Shown: in pieces, positions 1 through 9,746 of the stretch
Layout: each line of letters begins with the position of its first letter
Numbering within the stretch: the first letter of the stretch is position 1
NCBI RefSeq assembly: GCF_014646215.1
Contig: NZ_BMNA01000014.1
Coordinates: 25,372-89,371 of the forward strand
DNA length: 64,000 nt
Direction: 5' to 3'
DNA from: Nakamurella endophytica
GTDB lineage: Bacteria > Actinomycetota > Actinomycetes > Mycobacteriales > Nakamurellaceae
The notes under the pieces: model-generated
Database searches by the model: none
Seen by the model: the letters and a program-made list of their open reading frames with translations, nothing else
What the model was told of the DNA's origin: nothing
Translations under genes and position numbers: made by a program

Positions 1-739
1 TCTCGGCCAGGGTCGACGCACGCGACAGCCCCTCGCCGATCACGCCGTCCACCTCGACGACGGACAGGTCGGGCAGCGGGTCGGCGCCCTGCAGCCGGGA
101 CAGCGTCAGCAGCTCGGAGACCAGGGCGCCCATCCGGGTCGACTCGCGCACCAGTCGCTCGCCGAAGCGACGGACCGAGTCCGGGTCGTCGGCGCCGTCG
201 ACCACTGCCTCGGCCAGCAGCGACATGGCCGACACCGGCGTCTTGAGCTCGTGGGAGACGTTGGCGACGAAGTCGCGCCGGACCGCTTCCAGCCGGGAGC
301 CCTCGGTGTCGTCGGTCGCGACCACCAGCACCGGCCCGGCCCGCAAGGGGCGCACCGTGACGTGCACGGTCATCGGCGCCGGTCGCGGGCCGAACAGGCC
401 CGGCGGCGAGTCAGGGCCGCGCAGCTCGACGTCGACCGGCTCCCCCGAGGCCAGCGCCCTGGAGGCGGCCGCCGCGACGGACGGATGGGGCAGGCCGGCG
501 CGGACCACGCCGAGCTGACCCGCCGCGGGCGTGGTGTAGAGGATCCGGGTCGAGGCGTCGAGCAGGACGTGCCCGACCGGCGAGCGGGCCAGCACCAGCT
601 GGGCGTGGGCACCCGCGTCCGACACCGGGCCGTCCTCGGCGCCGCGCGGACGCCGGCGGTACCGCGCCACCAGCGCCGCGAGCACGACACCGAGCAGCAC
701 GCCGGCCGCCGCGACGCCGAGCACGGCGAACCAGGACAT
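1..739 (-). CDS. senX3: SenX3-like sensor histidine kinase (3' end outside window)
   Basis: Membrane sensor kinase of the SenX3-RegX3 phosphate-responsive two-component system. The visible 246 residues show one N-terminal membrane segment (about 4-24), a PAS-like region (about 45-145) and the dimerisation/phosphoacceptor helix FVANVSHELKTPV with His at 163. The ATPase domain lies beyond the left edge. The ATG at 739 has no ribosome-binding site; a TACCAT hexamer sits six bases upstream (746-751), which suggests a leaderless transcript. It follows gpm in the same direction. The gpm-senX3 order, and PHO-box-like repeats at 845-861, support the SenX3 assignment; regX3 would be expected just outside the window. 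Confidence 0.88.
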   Translation of the reverse strand, partial: MSWFAVLGVAAAGVLLGVVLAALVARYRRRPRGAEDGPVSDAGAHAQLVLARSPVGHVLLDASTRILYTTPAAGQLGVVRAGLPHPSVAAAASRALASGEPVDVELRGPDSPPGLFGPRPAPMTVHVTVRPLRAGPVLVVATDDTEGSRLEAVRRDFVANVSHELKTPVSAMSLLAEAVVDGADDPDSVRRFGERLVRESTRMGALVSELLTLSRLQGADPLPDLSVVEVDGVIGEGLSRASTLAE

Positions 740-844
740 ACGGCGATGGTAGGGGCCGGTCGGGCGCCGTCCTGCCCGAGCGCGCCCCGCTCGCCGCGGG
801 TTGACCCGGTCGACGCCCGCCGGACCGGTGCCGCACACCCGGAC

Positions 845-861
845 GTCACCCGACGTTCACC
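845..861. promoter_or_regulatory. PHO-box-like direct repeat upstream of senX3
   Basis: GTCACC at 845-850 and GTTCACC at 855-861 form a direct repeat with an 11-bp period, the architecture of the actinobacterial PhoP/RegX3 binding site. It lies between the end of gpm and the senX3 start, about 100 bp upstream of senX3. Autoregulation of senX3-regX3 is inferred; the first half-site lacks one T. Confidence 0.5.
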
Positions 862-911
862 CGGGCCCGGCGGCCGCCCGGTGCGCCTGCCGGGCCGGGC
901 GGCCGCCGGGG

Positions 912-1655
912 TCAGCGGCCCTGGTTCGCGACCGCCGTGATCGCGGCCGCAGCGGCCTCCGGGTCCAGGTAGGTGCCGCCGGCCGTCACCGGGCGCAGAT
1001 CCGCGTCCAGCTCGTAGGCCAGCGGCTGGCCGGTGGGGATGTTGACCTTGGCGATGGCCTCGTCGCCGATGCCGTCGAGCAGCTTCACCACGGCGCGGAG
1101 CGAGTTGCCGTGCGCGGCGAGCAGCACGGTGTGGCCGGCACGCAGGTCGTCCGCGATCGGTCCGCGCAGGTAGGGCTCGAGCCGGGCGACCACGTCCGCC
1201 AGGCACTCGGTGGTCGGCATCTCCGGCCCCAGGTCCGCGTAGCGGGGGTCGCCGGCCTGCGAGAACTCGCTGTCCGGGGCGATCGGCGGCGGCGGCACGT
1301 CGTAGGACCGGCGCCACAGCATGAACTGCTCCTCGCCGTAGGCCTGCAGCGTCTGCTTCTTGTCCTTGCCCTGCAGGTCCCCGTAGTGCCGTTCGTTGAG
1401 CCGCCAGGTCCGGCGGACGGGGATCCAGTGCCGGTCGGCCGCGTCCAGGGCCAGGTTGCCGGTGGTGATCGCGCGGCGCAGCAGCGACGTGTGCACCACG
1501 TCCGGCAGCAGACCGGCCGACTTCAGCAGCTCGCCGCCTTTGCGGGCCTCCTCCTGCCCCCGCTCCGACAGCGGCACGTCCACCCAGCCGGTGAACAGGT
1601 TCAGGGCATTCCAGGTGCTCTCGCCGTGGCGGAGCAGGATCAACGTCGAGGACAT
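912..1655 (-). CDS. gpmA: 2,3-bisphosphoglycerate-dependent phosphoglycerate mutase
   Basis: Interconverts 3- and 2-phosphoglycerate in cytosolic glycolysis/gluconeogenesis. The 247-residue protein has the normal length and starts [14 protein letters not shown], with the phosphohistidine in LRHGES at residue 10. It keeps [15 protein letters not shown], the [13 protein letters not shown] segment and the second catalytic histidine in [15 protein letters not shown] at 1655 is the only sensible start. It lies upstream of senX3, the arrangement seen in mycobacteria (gpm1-senX3-regX3). Confidence 0.95.
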   Translation of the reverse strand: MSSTLILLRHGESTWNALNLFTGWVDVPLSERGQEEARKGGELLKSAGLLPDVVHTSLLRRAITTGNLALDAADRHWIPVRRTWRLNERHYGDLQGKDKKQTLQAYGEEQFMLWRRSYDVPPPPIAPDSEFSQAGDPRYADLGPEMPTTECLADVVARLEPYLRGPIADDLRAGHTVLLAAHGNSLRAVVKLLDGIGDEAIAKVNIPTGQPLAYELDADLRPVTAGGTYLDPEAAAAAITAVANQGR

Positions 1656-1750
1656 GGCGATCAGTCTGCCGCAGTGGCCGCGGCTGCCGGACCGGCGGGC
1701 GCGGGGTGGCCCGCCGGTCGCCGGGAGTGGTGTGGGGCCTCGGGTGCCGA

Positions 1751-2779
1751 TCAGCCGGCGGGCTCGGCAGGCCGCGGCTGCGGCCGGCGGGCGCGCAGGA
1801 CGTGCCGGCGCCAGACCAGGGCCACCGCCGCGACGACCGCGAGCAGCGGCAGGAACGGCAGCACCGCGCCCAGGAACGCGGCCGCGCCGGTGAGGAACGC
1901 CTTCAGGGCATCCCAGCCGTGGGTCAGGCCGGCGGCGAACCCGCTCTTGCCGGGTGGCGGCGCCGGCGCCGGCGCCGGTGGCTTGACCCCGACCAGCCGG
2001 CCCTGCAGGTTGACGGTGATCGTCGACAGCGCGACCTGGTTCGAGACCGCGGCCAGCTGGCCCTCGATGGACTCCAGGTCCGCCTGCCGCTGGTTGAGCT
2101 CCGACTCGATCGCCATGATGTCCTGGATCCGGGTGGCCTTGGTCAGCAGCGTCCGTACCGAGTCCACGCCCGCCCGCATGGTCTTGACCCGGGCGGTCAG
2201 GTCGGCCACCTGACCCGTGACGTCGTCGGCCTTCTCCGTGCTCGCGGTGACCCGGCCGTAGTCCTGCAGTGCCGACAGCACGGTCCCGTAGTCGGCGACC
2301 GGCACGCGGAGCGTGACGCTGGCGGTGGCTCCCCGGTTGGTGGCCGCGCCCACGAAGCCCTGCGACCCGACCAGGGTCTGTACCTTGTCGTACGCCGCGC
2401 CGACCGCGTCCACGACGAGCTGGTTGTCGGCCGCCGCGCCGCGCCCGCCACTGCGGACGTCGACGGTCACGTCGACCGAAGCCGTCTTGATCACCTGCCG
2501 CCCGACCGGCCCCTGCAGGACGGCACCGGCGTCCGCGGCGCCGGTCGCCCGGCCGGCGGCCGATCCGGCCGAGGGCGCGGCACTGGAGGACGACGACGAC
2601 GCCGGGGCGCGGGCGGCTCCGCCGGCCGCGACGTTCTCCGTCGCGGCCGACGACGCCGCGGACGACGACGACGACGCGGCGCCCGCGCCGGAGTTCGAGC
2701 CGGTGCAGGCGGCCACCAGGCCGAGCAGCCCGACGGACAGCGCGGCCGCGCACAGTGCGGCCCTGCGGCGTGCGGTCAT
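1751..2779 (-). CDS. DUF4349-domain membrane-anchored lipoprotein
   Basis: 342 residues. The N-terminus is a lipoprotein signal (positive MTARRRAA, hydrophobic core, LVAAC lipobox), followed by a Ser/Ala-rich linker of about 70 residues. The DUF4349 domain (about 95-265) is rich in coiled-coil sequence around [22 protein letters not shown]-terminal membrane helix (about 300-325) is followed by a positively charged tail. The ATG at 2779 has a good GGGAGG ribosome-binding site. Proteins of this family are extracytoplasmic and of unknown function. It sits between gpm and the YbjN-like gene, a position not occupied by a homologue in the order I recall from M. tuberculosis. Confidence 0.82.
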   Translation of the reverse strand: MTARRRAALCAAALSVGLLGLVAACTGSNSGAGAASSSSSAASSAATENVAAGGAARAPASSSSSSAAPSAGSAAGRATGAADAGAVLQGPVGRQVIKTASVDVTVDVRSGGRGAAADNQLVVDAVGAAYDKVQTLVGSQGFVGAATNRGATASVTLRVPVADYGTVLSALQDYGRVTASTEKADDVTGQVADLTARVKTMRAGVDSVRTLLTKATRIQDIMAIESELNQRQADLESIEGQLAAVSNQVALSTITVNLQGRLVGVKPPAPAPAPPPGKSGFAAGLTHGWDALKAFLTGAAAFLGAVLPFLPLLAVVAAVALVWRRHVLRARRPQPRPAEPAG

Positions 2780-3046
2780 CGACGACCTCCCTCGCGTGGG
2801 GGCGGCACCCCCGATGGAGGCCGGACGGAACGACCGCGGTCGCGGGCTGCACGGCGCCGCGTCACGATCCGGCAACGGGTCGGGCACCCGGACGCACCGG
2901 TGAGGGGCCGTCCGGGCGGCAGCACCGGAGTCGGCGACGGGCAGCGACGTGTTCAGCCGCGGATACGGGCGGCGCCGCGGCCGCCGGGGACTGCGGGGCA
3001 CGTGCGGCGTCCCGGCCGGTGGTCGTCCGGGATCCCGGACGGCGGG
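2780..3046. other. 267-bp gap without a recognisable gene
   Basis: G+C-rich spacer between the YbjN-like gene and the DUF4349 gene. Besides the DUF4349 ribosome-binding site next to its start, I see no RNA gene, clear terminator or short coding sequence with a good start. Confidence 0.5.
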
Positions 3047-3715
3047 TCAGCCTCCGGTCGCGTCCGGGCCGATGAGGTGGCGGAACGCCTGCAGGTTCTT
3101 CACCGCGTAACCGCGCTCGGTCCGCCAGGCCCATTCCCGCCGGATGGCGCCGGCGAAGCCGCGCTCGAGGATCTGGTTGAAGTCCTCGTCCGAGGTGCTC
3201 AGCACGACTCCGAGCACGGTGTCCAGCTCGTCGGCGAGCACCGCGGGGTCGGCGAGCGGTCGCAGGCCGACGCGACCGACGAGGTGGATGTCGCCGTCGG
3301 CGTCGATGGCGTACGCCACCGACCGCAGCCGGGCATTGCGCTGCAGCAGGAAGCGGTGGACGCCGTCGGCGTTCTCGTCCGGCCGCCGGCAGACGAACGA
3401 CTCGACCAGCAGCTCGTGCGTCCCGACCAGCAACCACACCAGCGTCCGGTAGCGCCGCTCGCCCGGCAGCGTGAGCAGGAACGCGTCGGGCGGCTCCGGC
3501 CGGGCGTCGACGCCCAGCGCGGCGAGCGCCCGGCCGACGCGGCGCGCGTCCGGACTCCAGCGGCCGTCGTCGGGGAGGTCGTCGAGCCGGCCCGGCACAC
3601 CGCCCGCCGTGTCGGGATCGGTCATCGCGTCGGTGTCGGCGACGAGGTCGGGATCGGTCACCGGGTTCGCGCCGGTCATCGGGTCGCCACCGGTCAGAGG
3701 CCCGGACGCGGTCAC
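3047..3715 (-). CDS. YbjN-domain protein (Rv0487-like)
   Basis: 222 residues with an acidic, low-complexity N-terminus (about 1-45) and then a YbjN/type III-chaperone-like fold (about 55-215) containing [20 protein letters not shown] and [10 protein letters not shown]. No catalytic motif is visible. The GTG start at 3715 overlaps the mshA stop codon (GTGA), so translation is probably coupled to mshA. Internal in-frame ATG codons could give a shorter form, and the N-terminal repeats of TDP/ADTD suggest a flexible tail. The position between mshA and gpm matches the Rv0487 context. The biochemical role is unknown. Confidence 0.85.
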   Translation of the reverse strand: MTASGPLTGGDPMTGANPVTDPDLVADTDAMTDPDTAGGVPGRLDDLPDDGRWSPDARRVGRALAALGVDARPEPPDAFLLTLPGERRYRTLVWLLVGTHELLVESFVCRRPDENADGVHRFLLQRNARLRSVAYAIDADGDIHLVGRVGLRPLADPAVLADELDTVLGVVLSTSDEDFNQILERGFAGAIRREWAWRTERGYAVKNLQAFRHLIGPDATGG

Positions 3716-5115
3716 CGCGCCACCCGGCCGGAGCCGACCGGCGCGCCGGTCCGGCCGGCACCGTCCCCGCCGACCGCGTCCGGCCGACCGTGGTCCCTGG
3801 CGGCGCGGACGTCACCGTCGCGACCGGGGCGGTCGCCGACCTGGCCCGGCGGCGGCTGCACCGCCCGCCGGTACGTCTCGAGCAACCCGTCGACGGTGGC
3901 CTCCCAGGAGAATCGCGCGGCGTGCCGGACGGCGCCTGCGGCCAGCGCGGCCCGGCGGGCGGGGTCGAGCACCACGCCGGCGATCGCGTCCGCCCAGCGG
4001 CCGAGGTCGTGGTCCCGCACCAGCACGCCGGAGACCCCGTCGGCCACCGCGACCGGCAGCCCGCCCACGGCCGCCGCGACCACCGGGGTACCCGCAGCCT
4101 GCGCCTCCAACGCCACCAGGCCGAACGACTCGTTGTGGCTCGGCACGACCACCGCGTCGGCCGCCCGGTACAGCTGCACGAGCTGCTCGGGGGGCATGGG
4201 CGGGCGCAGCTCGACCAGGTCCACGACGCCGAGCGACCCGGCCAGCGCCCGCAGGTCCCGGTCGGTGCGGTGACCGGAGCCGGACGTGCCGCCCGCGACG
4301 ACGACCCGGAACCGCGTCCCCGGGTACCGGCGCAGCAGCACCGGCAGGACCCGGATCAAGAGGTCCGGGGCCTTGAGCGGTTGCAAGCGGCCGGCGAACA
4401 CCAGCAGCACCTCGTCGGCCGGCAGTCCGGACGCGGCCCGCGCGGCTGCGCGCGACCCGGGGGTGAACAGATCGGTGTCCACCCCCGGCGGGACGACGTC
4501 GACCCGCGAAGGGTCGGCGCCGTACAACTCGCGCAGCTGGTCCGCCTCCACGCCGGTGTTCGCCACCAACCGGTCGGCCTCCGCCAGCACCTGGTCCTCG
4601 CCGATCACCCGACCGGCGGGCTCGGGCCGGTCCCCGGTGGCGAGCGCCAGGTTCTTCACCCTGGCCAGGGTGTGCGCCGAGTGCACGAGCGGGACTCCCC
4701 ACCGGTCCTTGACCAGGTAGCCGACCTGCCCCGACAGCCAGTAGTGCGAGTGCACCAGCGAGTACGCCCCCGGCTCGCGGCGGGCGCCGGCCCGCAGCAC
4801 ACCGGCGGCGAAGGAGCACAGCTGGCCCGGCAGGTCGTCCTTGGCCAGCCCCTCGAACGGCCCGGCCACCACGTGCCGCACCGTGACCCCAGGCCACGGC
4901 TGCACGGACGGCGGCTGCCGACTGGACGTCGCCCTGGTGAAGATCTCCACCTCGATCGACCGCTGCGCCAGGCGGCGGGCGGTCTGCGCCACGTAGACGT
5001 TCATGCCGCCGGCGTCGCCGGTGCCCGGGAGTTCCAGCGGCGAGGTGTGCAGGCACAGCACCGCGAGCCTGCGGATCGGTGCGCCGGCGGGCCTGGACGA
5101 GCTCGCTCCGGTCAC
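3712..5115 (-). CDS. mshA: D-inositol-3-phosphate glycosyltransferase (mycothiol biosynthesis)
   Basis: Transfers GlcNAc from UDP-GlcNAc to 1L-myo-inositol 1-phosphate, the first committed step of mycothiol synthesis. The 467-residue GT4 protein contains [31 protein letters not shown], the [11 protein letters not shown] segment, [16 protein letters not shown] and the donor-site [23 protein letters not shown]. The GTG at 5115 is chosen because the coding sequence upstream is not conserved in type and a TACGGT hexamer lies six bases before it (leaderless). The last 40 residues are a low-complexity tail. It is the first gene of an operon-like set with the YbjN gene. Confidence 0.95.
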   Translation of the reverse strand: MTGASSSRPAGAPIRRLAVLCLHTSPLELPGTGDAGGMNVYVAQTARRLAQRSIEVEIFTRATSSRQPPSVQPWPGVTVRHVVAGPFEGLAKDDLPGQLCSFAAGVLRAGARREPGAYSLVHSHYWLSGQVGYLVKDRWGVPLVHSAHTLARVKNLALATGDRPEPAGRVIGEDQVLAEADRLVANTGVEADQLRELYGADPSRVDVVPPGVDTDLFTPGSRAAARAASGLPADEVLLVFAGRLQPLKAPDLLIRVLPVLLRRYPGTRFRVVVAGGTSGSGHRTDRDLRALAGSLGVVDLVELRPPMPPEQLVQLYRAADAVVVPSHNESFGLVALEAQAAGTPVVAAAVGGLPVAVADGVSGVLVRDHDLGRWADAIAGVVLDPARRAALAAGAVRHAARFSWEATVDGLLETYRRAVQPPPGQVGDRPGRDGDVRAARDHGRPDAVGGDGAGRTGAPVGSGRVAR

Positions 5116-5185
5116 GCCTGCACCGTACCCACGCCGGACGGACGCCCGGGCGGACCGGCATCCCGGCCGGCCCCGCACCCGTGCG

Positions 5186-6550
5186 TCAGCCGAGCTTGGA
5201 CAGCGCCTTCCACTCGTCCGGCGTGTAGATCCAGTCGTACAGGGCGTCGGCCTCGCTCATGGCCGGACCGCCGGTGTTGGTCACCTCGACGGGGTCGCCG
5301 TACATCGCGGAGTCGTAGTACTGCTTGGCGTCCGGCTCACCCATGTTCACGCAGCCGTGCGAGACGTTGGCGATGCCGAAGGCTGCCTGCGCCTTGAGGT
5401 TCTCGTGGATGAACTCGCCGTTGTTGTTGATCCGGACGGCCCACTTCTCCTTGGCGTTGCAGTAGTCGAACTGCGGGTTGCACATGGCGTACTCGGGATA
5501 CTTGTTGGTCACCACGTGGATGCCGTTGAGCGTGCCGCGACCCGGGATCGACTCCTTGCCGTAGGACACGGCGTAGTTCTTCACCACCTTGTCGTCGACC
5601 GTGATGACCAACCGGTGGCTGGCGGCGTCTGCCTTGACGATCTGCGCGTCCGGCCGGATCGAGAACCGCGAGACCACGTCCTCGCGACCCCACACCCCGC
5701 CGCCGTAGTCGACGCCCCGCAGGTCGGCCTGCAACGTCACCTTGGTCCCGGCCGGCCAGTACGGCGTCGGGCTCTCCGGCGACTTGGTCGGGCGCCAGTG
5801 CGCCTGGGACTGCTTGTAGCCCAGCCGCTGGAAGTCCTCGTCCTGCACCCACGCCCAGTTGCCCTGCACCGCGTCGCCGGCGGACGTCGTGACCTTGAGC
5901 GCGGCCTCGGCGGCCGCCTTGTCGGCGACCTGCCCCAGGAACGTCACGATGATCGGCGCCGCGATCCCGACGGTGCCACCGTCCGGGATGTTGATCTGGA
6001 TGCCCATCGTCTTCTTGGGCGTCACCGTGCTGATCGTGCCGCTGATCGGCACGGCAGCCCCGTTCAGAACCGCCTTGGCGACGCCGTCCGCGGTGTAGGT
6101 GATGCCGTAGTCCATGCGATCGGTGCTGGTCCAGGTCGCCTTGTCGGCGGAGATCTTGCCGTCGACCCGGGACCCGTCGTCGCCGATCAGCTGCAGCTTC
6201 TGGATCTGCCCGGAGAACACGGTGATCACGACCGGCTCGTTAGGGGCGATGTTCTTGGTGCCGAACCTGGGCTTGCTGGTGACCCGGACGCCGTTGTTCG
6301 TGCTCCCCGTCGACGGGTCGGAGCTGCCGGTCGTCGCCGCGGCACCGCCTCCGTCGCCGGTCCCGGCCGTGCCGGTCTGCGGCGGGACGGTCACCTGGGA
6401 GCTGGTCTGCTGGCCCGGGTTGACCGTGACCGTGACGACCCGGTCCTCGTTCGCGCTGGTGCACGCCCCGGCCGCGAGCACGGTCACCAGCACCCCCACC
6501 AGGAGCCCGCCGCGCCGCCGTGAACCGCCGATCGCCCGACCTCTGACCAC
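5186..6550 (-). CDS. L,D-transpeptidase, LdtMt5/LprQ-like lipoprotein
   Basis: Forms 3-3 cross-links in peptidoglycan outside the membrane. The 454-residue protein begins with a lipoprotein-like signal ([15 protein letters not shown]), then a Thr/Gly linker, two Ig-like domains (about 110-310) and the YkuD catalytic domain (about 320-430). The catalytic motif SHGCVNM carries the nucleophilic Cys, with an upstream His in FIHENLKA. The GTG at 6550 is the nearest start to the signal peptide, with GAAGAGGG upstream. The order murB-Ldt-mshA and the length match Rv0483 (LprQ). The residue at lipobox -3 is Ala, so lipidation is likely but not certain. Confidence 0.9.
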   Translation of the reverse strand: MVRGRAIGGSRRRGGLLVGVLVTVLAAGACTSANEDRVVTVTVNPGQQTSSQVTVPPQTGTAGTGDGGGAAATTGSSDPSTGSTNNGVRVTSKPRFGTKNIAPNEPVVITVFSGQIQKLQLIGDDGSRVDGKISADKATWTSTDRMDYGITYTADGVAKAVLNGAAVPISGTISTVTPKKTMGIQINIPDGGTVGIAAPIIVTFLGQVADKAAAEAALKVTTSAGDAVQGNWAWVQDEDFQRLGYKQSQAHWRPTKSPESPTPYWPAGTKVTLQADLRGVDYGGGVWGREDVVSRFSIRPDAQIVKADAASHRLVITVDDKVVKNYAVSYGKESIPGRGTLNGIHVVTNKYPEYAMCNPQFDYCNAKEKWAVRINNNGEFIHENLKAQAAFGIANVSHGCVNMGEPDAKQYYDSAMYGDPVEVTNTGGPAMSEADALYDWIYTPDEWKALSKLG

Positions 6551-6820
6551 GCCCGCCCTCTTCTCGTCCTCCGGCCATCCGACCGTCCGGCCCGATCGAC
6601 CTTCCAGGCTACGGGCCGGGGCGTGTGGTCGTCGTCGGTCGCGGCGGAGCGGGCCGGTCCGGCCGCTGGTCCCCGCTGTCCGCGCTGTCCTGCCGAGGAC
6701 GGCAGCGGGGCGACGGCGAGCGGGCAGGCGAGCCGGAGGACAGCAGGAGCACAGCGGCGACCGGACAGCGCTCAACGAGCGACGTTCGGCGGACGGCGGT
6801 CAGCGGTCGGCGGACGGCGG
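6551..6820. other. 270-bp gap, low-complexity G+C-rich
   Basis: Between the murB stop and the Ldt start. It contains simple-sequence DNA that continues into the murB 3' end (see repeat at 6785-6900). No gene is recognised. Confidence 0.5.
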
Positions 6821-6900
6821 TCAGCGGTCGTCGGTCGGCGGTCGGCGGTCAGCGGTCGTCGGTCGTCGGTCGGCGGTCGGCGGTCGTCGGTCGGTGGTCG
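6785..6900. repeat. Degenerate tandem repeat across the murB stop codon
   Basis: A run of imperfect 7-, 14- and 21-bp units built from cggtcggcgg, cggtcagcgg and cggtcgtcgg. The part from 6824 to 6900 is translated as the MurB C-terminal tail (alternating PTTDRR/PPTADRR units). The remainder lies after the stop codon at 6821-6823. Slippage here would change tail length or the stop position. Confidence 0.8.
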
Positions 6901-7942
6901 GCAGGGCCACCCCGACGAACACCGGTTCGGGTTCCAGCCGGACGGCGAACAGGTCCAGCACCCGGTCCCGGATGTCGGCGGCCAGTTCCACCAGGTCCGC
7001 GGTCGTGCCGCCGTCGCGGGTGACCAGCGCCAGGGTGTGCTTGCCGGAGACCCCCACCCGACCGCCCGGTCCTCGGTGCCCGCGGTGGAACCCGGCCCGC
7101 TCGATCAACCAGGCCGCGGACAGCTTGACGCCCTCGCCCGCCGGGTAGTGCGGCACCGGGACGTCGCCCAGCCGCTCGGCGATCCGGTCCCGGGCCGCCG
7201 CCCACCCGGCCGCGTCCAGGATCGGATTGGTGAAGAACGAACCCGCACTGCGGCTGTCCGGGTCCGCCGGGTCCAGCACCATCCCCTTGGACCGCCGCAG
7301 GGTGAGCACGGCCTCGCGCACGTCCCGCTCGTCGGCCACCTCGCCGGGCTGCACGCCCAGCGCGCGCGCCAGCTCGGCGTACCGGACCGGGGCCGGCGTC
7401 CGGGGCAGCCGGAACGTCACCGCCGTCACCACCGCCAGGCCCGTGCCGCGCAGCGCCGACGTCCGGTAGCCGAGTCCGAGCTCGGCGGCGGGCAGGGTCG
7501 CCGCGCGACGGGTCCGGCGGTCGACCACCCGCACGGACACCAGCAGGTCGGACACCTCGGTGCCGTAGGCGCCGACGTTCTGCACCGGCGTCGCGCCGGT
7601 GGAGCCCGGGATCCCGGACAGCGGCGCCAGCCCGCACCTGCCGTCGTCGACCAGCCGCTGCACCACCTCGTCCCAGTTCTCGCCGGCGCCGATGGTCACC
7701 GTGTCGGCATCCCCGTCGCCGCTGTCCTGGGTGATCCCCGGGATGGCGATCCGCACGACCGGGGCGTCGATCCCGGCGTCCGCCACCACCAGGTTCGAGC
7801 CGCCGCCGAGGACCAGGGCGTCGTCGGTGAGGGCGTCGGCCAGCTCCGCCTCGTCGGTGACGGTGACCAGCGACCGGGCGGGACCACCCAGCCGCAGGGT
7901 CGTGAGGTCGGCGAGGCGGACGCCGGCGGTGGTGCGGGGCAC
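6821..7942 (-). CDS. murB: UDP-N-acetylmuramate dehydrogenase
   Basis: Reduces UDP-GlcNAc-enolpyruvate to UDP-MurNAc with NADPH and FAD in cytosolic peptidoglycan precursor synthesis. 373 residues. The FAD-binding half contains LTTLRLGGPA, VLGGGSNLVV, SGIPGSTGATPVQNVGAYG and YRTSAL. The C-terminal half holds the proton donor region SAGSFFTNP and SAAWLIERAGFHRG. The GTG at 7942 is chosen because a TACCCT hexamer lies six bases upstream (7949-7954), suggesting a leaderless mRNA. The final 26 residues (PTTDRRPPTADRR type) are encoded by tandem-repeat DNA and are not part of the usual enzyme, which ends near FVGVALP. Confidence 0.95.
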   Translation of the reverse strand: MPRTTAGVRLADLTTLRLGGPARSLVTVTDEAELADALTDDALVLGGGSNLVVADAGIDAPVVRIAIPGITQDSGDGDADTVTIGAGENWDEVVQRLVDDGRCGLAPLSGIPGSTGATPVQNVGAYGTEVSDLLVSVRVVDRRTRRAATLPAAELGLGYRTSALRGTGLAVVTAVTFRLPRTPAPVRYAELARALGVQPGEVADERDVREAVLTLRRSKGMVLDPADPDSRSAGSFFTNPILDAAGWAAARDRIAERLGDVPVPHYPAGEGVKLSAAWLIERAGFHRGHRGPGGRVGVSGKHTLALVTRDGGTTADLVELAADIRDRVLDLFAVRLEPEPVFVGVALPTTDRRPPTADRRPTTADRRPPTDDR

Positions 7943-8078
7943 CTGCGCAGGGTAGTGCGGCAGGTAGGTTCGACCTCGCGGCGCAGGCCGGCGGGTGCCG
8001 CCGGGTGTGCCGGGACCGGCCCCGGGGCACCGGGTGGCCGCCCGGCCGTGCCGCAGCCCCCGAGGACAGGAGTGCCCC

Positions 8079-8573
8079 GTGCCCACCCCGATGTCGTCGA
8101 CGTTCGAATTCCCCGCTCCCCCGGACCGGGTCTTCGCTCTCATGACCGACCGCGCCTTCCTGGAGGGCCGGCTCACCCAGACCGGCGGTCAGGATCCCGA
8201 GGTGGTCAGCGTGGACACCGCGGACGGCGTCACCACGCTCGTCACCCGCGAGGCCATTCCCGCGTCCGTGCTGCCCAGCATGGTGTCCGCGATGATCAAC
8301 GGAGACCCGGTCACCGAGCGCACCGAGCGGTGGCGCGCCGAGGGCGACGGCTACGCCGCCGACTTCGGCGTCGTCGTCAAGGGCGCTCCCGCGTCGATGA
8401 AGGGCACGATGACGATCGCGCCGGCGCCGGGCGGCAGCACGCTCACCGTGGCCGGCACCGCGACCGTCCCGGTCCCGCTGTTCGGCGGCAAGATCGAGTC
8501 GATCGTCGTCGAGCGGGTGCAGACCCTGCTGGAGCGGGAGGCGCAGTACACCGCTCGCTCGCTGCAGGCGTGA
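8079..8573 (+). CDS. DUF2505 protein (START/SRPBCC-like fold)
   Basis: 164 residues. Motifs typical of the family are FEFPAPPDRVFALMTDRAFLEGRL at the N-terminus, the central TRREAIP-type strand and a C-terminal helix (IVVERVQTLLEREAQY). A hydrophobic-ligand or lipid-binding cup is likely from the fold, but no function is known. GTG at 8079 is preferred over ATG at 8091 because AGGAG at 8067-8071 is well spaced. Divergent from murB; its stop overlaps the purU start. Confidence 0.85.
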   Translation: MPTPMSSTFEFPAPPDRVFALMTDRAFLEGRLTQTGGQDPEVVSVDTADGVTTLVTREAIPASVLPSMVSAMINGDPVTERTERWRAEGDGYAADFGVVVKGAPASMKGTMTIAPAPGGSTLTVAGTATVPVPLFGGKIESIVVERVQTLLEREAQYTARSLQA

Positions 8574-9457
8574 CCCCGGCCGGCGACCGGGAGGCCGACC
8601 GGCGCTCGGTCCTCACGCTGAGCTGCCCGGACACCACCGGGATCGTCGCCCGCATCTCCGGGTTCCTGGCCGAGCTGGGCGGCTGGATCGTGGAGGCCGC
8701 GTACCACTCCGACCCGGACTCCGGCCGCTTCTTCACCCGGCAGGTCATCCGGGCCGGCTCGGTCCCCGGCGGGGTGGAGCGGCTGCGGGAGAGCTTCGGC
8801 GCCGTGGCCGCCGACCTGGGCGCCGACCACTGGCAGGTCACGGACACCGGGGTGGGCAAGCGGGTGGTGGTGCTGGTGTCGACCGCCGGCCACTGCCTCT
8901 ACGAGCTGTTGTCGCGGTGGCACGCCGGCGAGCTCGGTGCCGACATCGCCCTGGTGATCGGCAACCACGACCGGCTGGCGCCGGTGGCGCGGATGTTCGG
9001 CGTGCCGTTCGAGACGGTGCCGGTGCCGGGCGACGACGCCGGCCGGCGCTCCGCCTTCGACCGGATCCGCGCGCTGGTCGACGGGCAGGACCCCGACGCG
9101 GTGGTGCTGGCCCGGTTCATGCAGGTCGTCCCGCCGGAGCTGTGCGACCACTGGGCCGGCCGGCTGATCAACATCCACCACGGCTTCCTGCCGTCCTTCC
9201 GCGGCGCGCGGCCGTACCACCAGGCGCACCAGCGCGGTGTCAAGATCATCGGCGCGACCTGCCACTACGTCACCGCCGAGCTCGACGCCGGGCCGATCAT
9301 CGAGCAGGACGTCATCCGGGTGGACCACACCGACTCCGCCGCCGCCATGGCCCTGCGCGGGCGGGACATCGAGAAGGCGGTGCTGGCCCGGGGTCTGGAG
9401 TACCACCTGCAGGACCGGGTGCTGCTGGACGGCACCCGCACCATCGTCTTCCGCTGA
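8570..9457 (+). CDS. purU: Formyltetrahydrofolate deformylase
   Basis: Hydrolyses 10-formyl-THF to formate and THF, balancing one-carbon pools and feeding formate to purine synthesis. 295 residues, the usual length. An N-terminal ACT domain (about 10-85) starts at LTLSCPDTTGIVARI. The formyltransferase domain follows, with NHDRLAPVARMFGVPFE, the catalytic-loop segment INIHHGFLPSFRGARPYHQA, ATCHYVTAELDAGPIIEQD and an Asp in the HTDS turn. The GTG start overlaps the DUF2505 stop as GTGA, so the two are translationally coupled. Confidence 0.95.
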   Translation: MTPAGDREADRRSVLTLSCPDTTGIVARISGFLAELGGWIVEAAYHSDPDSGRFFTRQVIRAGSVPGGVERLRESFGAVAADLGADHWQVTDTGVGKRVVVLVSTAGHCLYELLSRWHAGELGADIALVIGNHDRLAPVARMFGVPFETVPVPGDDAGRRSAFDRIRALVDGQDPDAVVLARFMQVVPPELCDHWAGRLINIHHGFLPSFRGARPYHQAHQRGVKIIGATCHYVTAELDAGPIIEQDVIRVDHTDSAAAMALRGRDIEKAVLARGLEYHLQDRVLLDGTRTIVFR

Positions 9458-9746
9458 CGGCCGAGCCGCACCCCTGCCGCACCCCGCCCGGCCTCGCCGG
9501 GCCGCACCGCCGTCCGCACCGCCCGTCCGCGGGACCCGGTGCACCCGGCACGGGCAGACGGCGGAGGGCGGACGGCGGATCCTGCGGTCCGGGAATGCCG
9601 CCGCGGGACGCGCGGTTGTCGGCTACGACCGCCGGCCGGTGGCCGCTGCGGAGCACGACCCGCCGCGGCTCGGGGCGGGGGACAATGGCGGGAACGCCGT
9701 CGCGGGACGACGACCCGGCCGGCGGGGCGCGAGAGAGGGTGACGCG
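9458..9746. other. 289-bp gap between purU and the PAC2 gene
   Basis: Very G+C-rich and without a supported gene. A GACAAT hexamer followed by GGCGGG near 9680 matches the -10-like sequence seen before dusB and lmeA and could start transcription about 55 bp before the PAC2 gene. The ribosome-binding site GAGAGAGG is at 9731-9738. Confidence 0.4.

Noticed and set aside
1706..4273. Very long plus-strand frame of 855 codons opposite gpm, the DUF4349 gene, the YbjN gene and mshA
   Set aside because: Arg/Pro/Gly-rich shadow of minus-strand genes with clear families; typical in high-G+C DNA.
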